From NCBI GenBank assembly GCA_005881355.1, contig VBDM01000107.1:1-5687 (forward strand): a stretch of DNA of 5,687 nucleotides. The letters run 5' to 3'. The notes under the pieces were generated by a model, which was given only the letters and a program-made list of their open reading frames with translations, was not told where the DNA came from and made no database searches. Both the position numbers and the translations under genes were made by a program. Below are positions 4,716 through 5,687 of this stretch, piece after piece (position 1 is the stretch's first letter; every line of letters begins with the position of its first letter). The DNA is from Betaproteobacteria bacterium. GTDB taxonomy: Bacteria; Pseudomonadota; Gammaproteobacteria; Burkholderiales; SG8-39.

Positions 4716-5687
4716 TTAGGCTGCGCTCTTGGCGCGCGCGCCTGCAAGCCGCGGTTTCTGCTTCGTCGGTTGGGGAATCACGCGGCCCATTCCGCGTTCG
4801 CGTGCGCGCTTGGCCAGCTCCGCGCCGAGCGCAAGATCGGAGATACCCATGCCCATAGCTTTGAAGAGCGAAACGTCATCCGCGCCCGAGCGCCTGCGAG
4901 CGGAGGCGATGAGCCTGGAGAGCGGCACCACCTTGTCCCACCCCGACGAGGCGTATTGAGTCGTGAATTCGCGCGAGAGCTGCTGCACACCCGAAAGGTT
5001 GTCCACCGCGACCAGCGTCGCGCGCGAGAATACATCTTGCGCGAATTCTTCCCGGTCCGGGGCGATCGCCCCCACGGCGTTCAGGTGGGCGCCTTTGTCG
5101 AGCATGCCTGCAGTCAGGAAAGGCTGCGCCGCCCGCGTCACCAGCGTGACGATCTGGGCTCCCTTGCAGGCTTCGGCCACCGAAGCGCAAGCCACGGCTT
5201 CGACGCCAAGCTCTTCGCGCACCTTCACTGCGAATGCTTCGCGCGACTCCTTGCGCGGACTGTGCACCTGCAGCCGTTCGATCGGCCGCACCGCGAGCAT
5301 CGTGCCGACCTGCGCCAGCGCCTGCTTGCCCGTGCCGACGATGGCCATCACGCGGGCATCCTGTCTCGCCATCCAATCGGCTGCAACACCCGAGATGCCG
5401 CCGGTGCGCAGATTGCCCAGGGCAAAGGCTTCGATCACGGCGACCAGCGACCCATCCTCGGCGCCCCAGAGAAGCAGAAGCGGACAAGTGCCGCCTTGCG
5501 TGTGCGTCCAGGTTTTGGTGCCAACGAGCTTGTCGAGCTTGCCACCAATCGCATGCAAGTTGTTTTTCCCGTATTGCAGCAGCGTCTTCGTCATGTTCTG
5601 CGCCTCGCCGCGCGCTTCCGCGCGCAGCGCCCCCTCAAGGGCGGCGATCGCTTCCTTGAGGTCCATAAGCTGGACGACATCGGCTTC
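4716..5687 (-). CDS. Ornithine cyclodeaminase/mu-crystallin family NAD(P)-binding protein (start off the right edge)
   Basis: The open frame runs past the window end: seven codons (EADVVQL) precede the Met at 5666 without a stop. Family members normally begin with a short stretch such as 'LSEADV..L', so the Met at 5666 is probably internal and only a few N-terminal residues are missing. Numbering from that Met, K51 in GTK matches the family's substrate-binding lysine, R87 in GNLRTGG matches the carboxylate-binding arginine, and GTGKQA (111-116) is the Rossmann NAD(P)-binding loop. The C-terminal block SLFKAMGMGISDLALG (266-281) is also typical. The family includes ornithine cyclodeaminase, alanine dehydrogenase and ketimine reductases. 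In the block NAVGAIAPDREEF (196-208), I201 stands where ornithine cyclodeaminase has its catalytic Asp228, so a proline-forming deaminase is unlikely; an imine reductase or amino-acid dehydrogenase-like activity fits better. A Lys/Arg/Ala-rich tail (about 302-316) ends the protein. It is the first gene in the window of the unit leading to the cupin and DoxX genes; its promoter lies outside. Confidence 0.88.
   Translation of the reverse strand, partial: EADVVQLMDLKEAIAALEGALRAEARGEAQNMTKTLLQYGKNNLHAIGGKLDKLVGTKTWTHTQGGTCPLLLLWGAEDGSLVAVIEAFALGNLRTGGISGVAADWMARQDARVMAIVGTGKQALAQVGTMLAVRPIERLQVHSPRKESREAFAVKVREELGVEAVACASVAEACKGAQIVTLVTRAAQPFLTAGMLDKGAHLNAVGAIAPDREEFAQDVFSRATLVAVDNLSGVQQLSREFTTQYASSGWDKVVPLSRLIASARRRSGADDVSLFKAMGMGISDLALGAELAKRARERGMGRVIPQPTKQKPRLAGARAKSAA

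Noticed and set aside
3695..4747. A 350-codon minus-strand open frame overlapping the bicupin gene
   Set aside because: It is a shifted frame of the cupin coding sequence, Arg/Ala-rich, and lacks the cupin motifs seen in the real frame.

Overview
The window is high-GC, densely coded bacterial chromosome. A tripartite-tricarboxylate-type (Bug/TctC) periplasmic binding protein without its own membrane subunits, beside catabolic enzymes, is typical of Betaproteobacteria (Burkholderiales-like). This assignment is an inference from gene content and base composition; no rRNA or marker gene is present. I see no tRNA, rRNA, CRISPR array, insertion sequence or phage gene.

Layout. Positions 2-91 (+) hold the last 29 codons of a gene that reads like a CobW-family GTPase C-terminus. 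A 65-base gap (92-156) follows, with a plausible sigma-70 promoter. Next is a two-gene plus-strand unit: a thiamine-diphosphate (ThDP) enzyme of the decarboxylase/acetolactate synthase superfamily (157-1941) and, 17 bases on, a Bug/TctC solute-binding protein (1959-2945). A 75-base convergent gap (2946-3020) carries two GC-rich hairpins. A minus-strand unit runs right to left: an ornithine cyclodeaminase/mu-crystallin family protein entering from beyond the right edge (4716-5687), a bicupin dioxygenase-like protein (3550-4680) and a small DoxX-family membrane protein (3021-3482), with gaps of 35 and 67 bases.

Function. The genes look like a small-molecule catabolic cluster: a periplasmic receptor for an organic acid, a ThDP enzyme acting on a 2-oxo acid, a gentisate-dioxygenase-like bicupin, an NAD(P)-dependent imine reductase/cyclodeaminase relative and a DoxX membrane protein. 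The real substrate cannot be read from sequence, and the link between the two convergent units rests only on proximity.

Most notable points: (1) in the bicupin the three-histidine metal site is intact only in the C-terminal cupin, while the N-terminal cupin has Phe and Tyr where ligands are expected, the reverse of characterised gentisate dioxygenases; (2) the cyclodeaminase relative has Ile where true ornithine cyclodeaminases carry the catalytic Asp; (3) the ThDP enzyme has a histidine at the exact spacing of benzoylformate decarboxylase His70. I found no clear evidence of a wholly new type of system; these are divergent members of known families in an uncharacterised combination.
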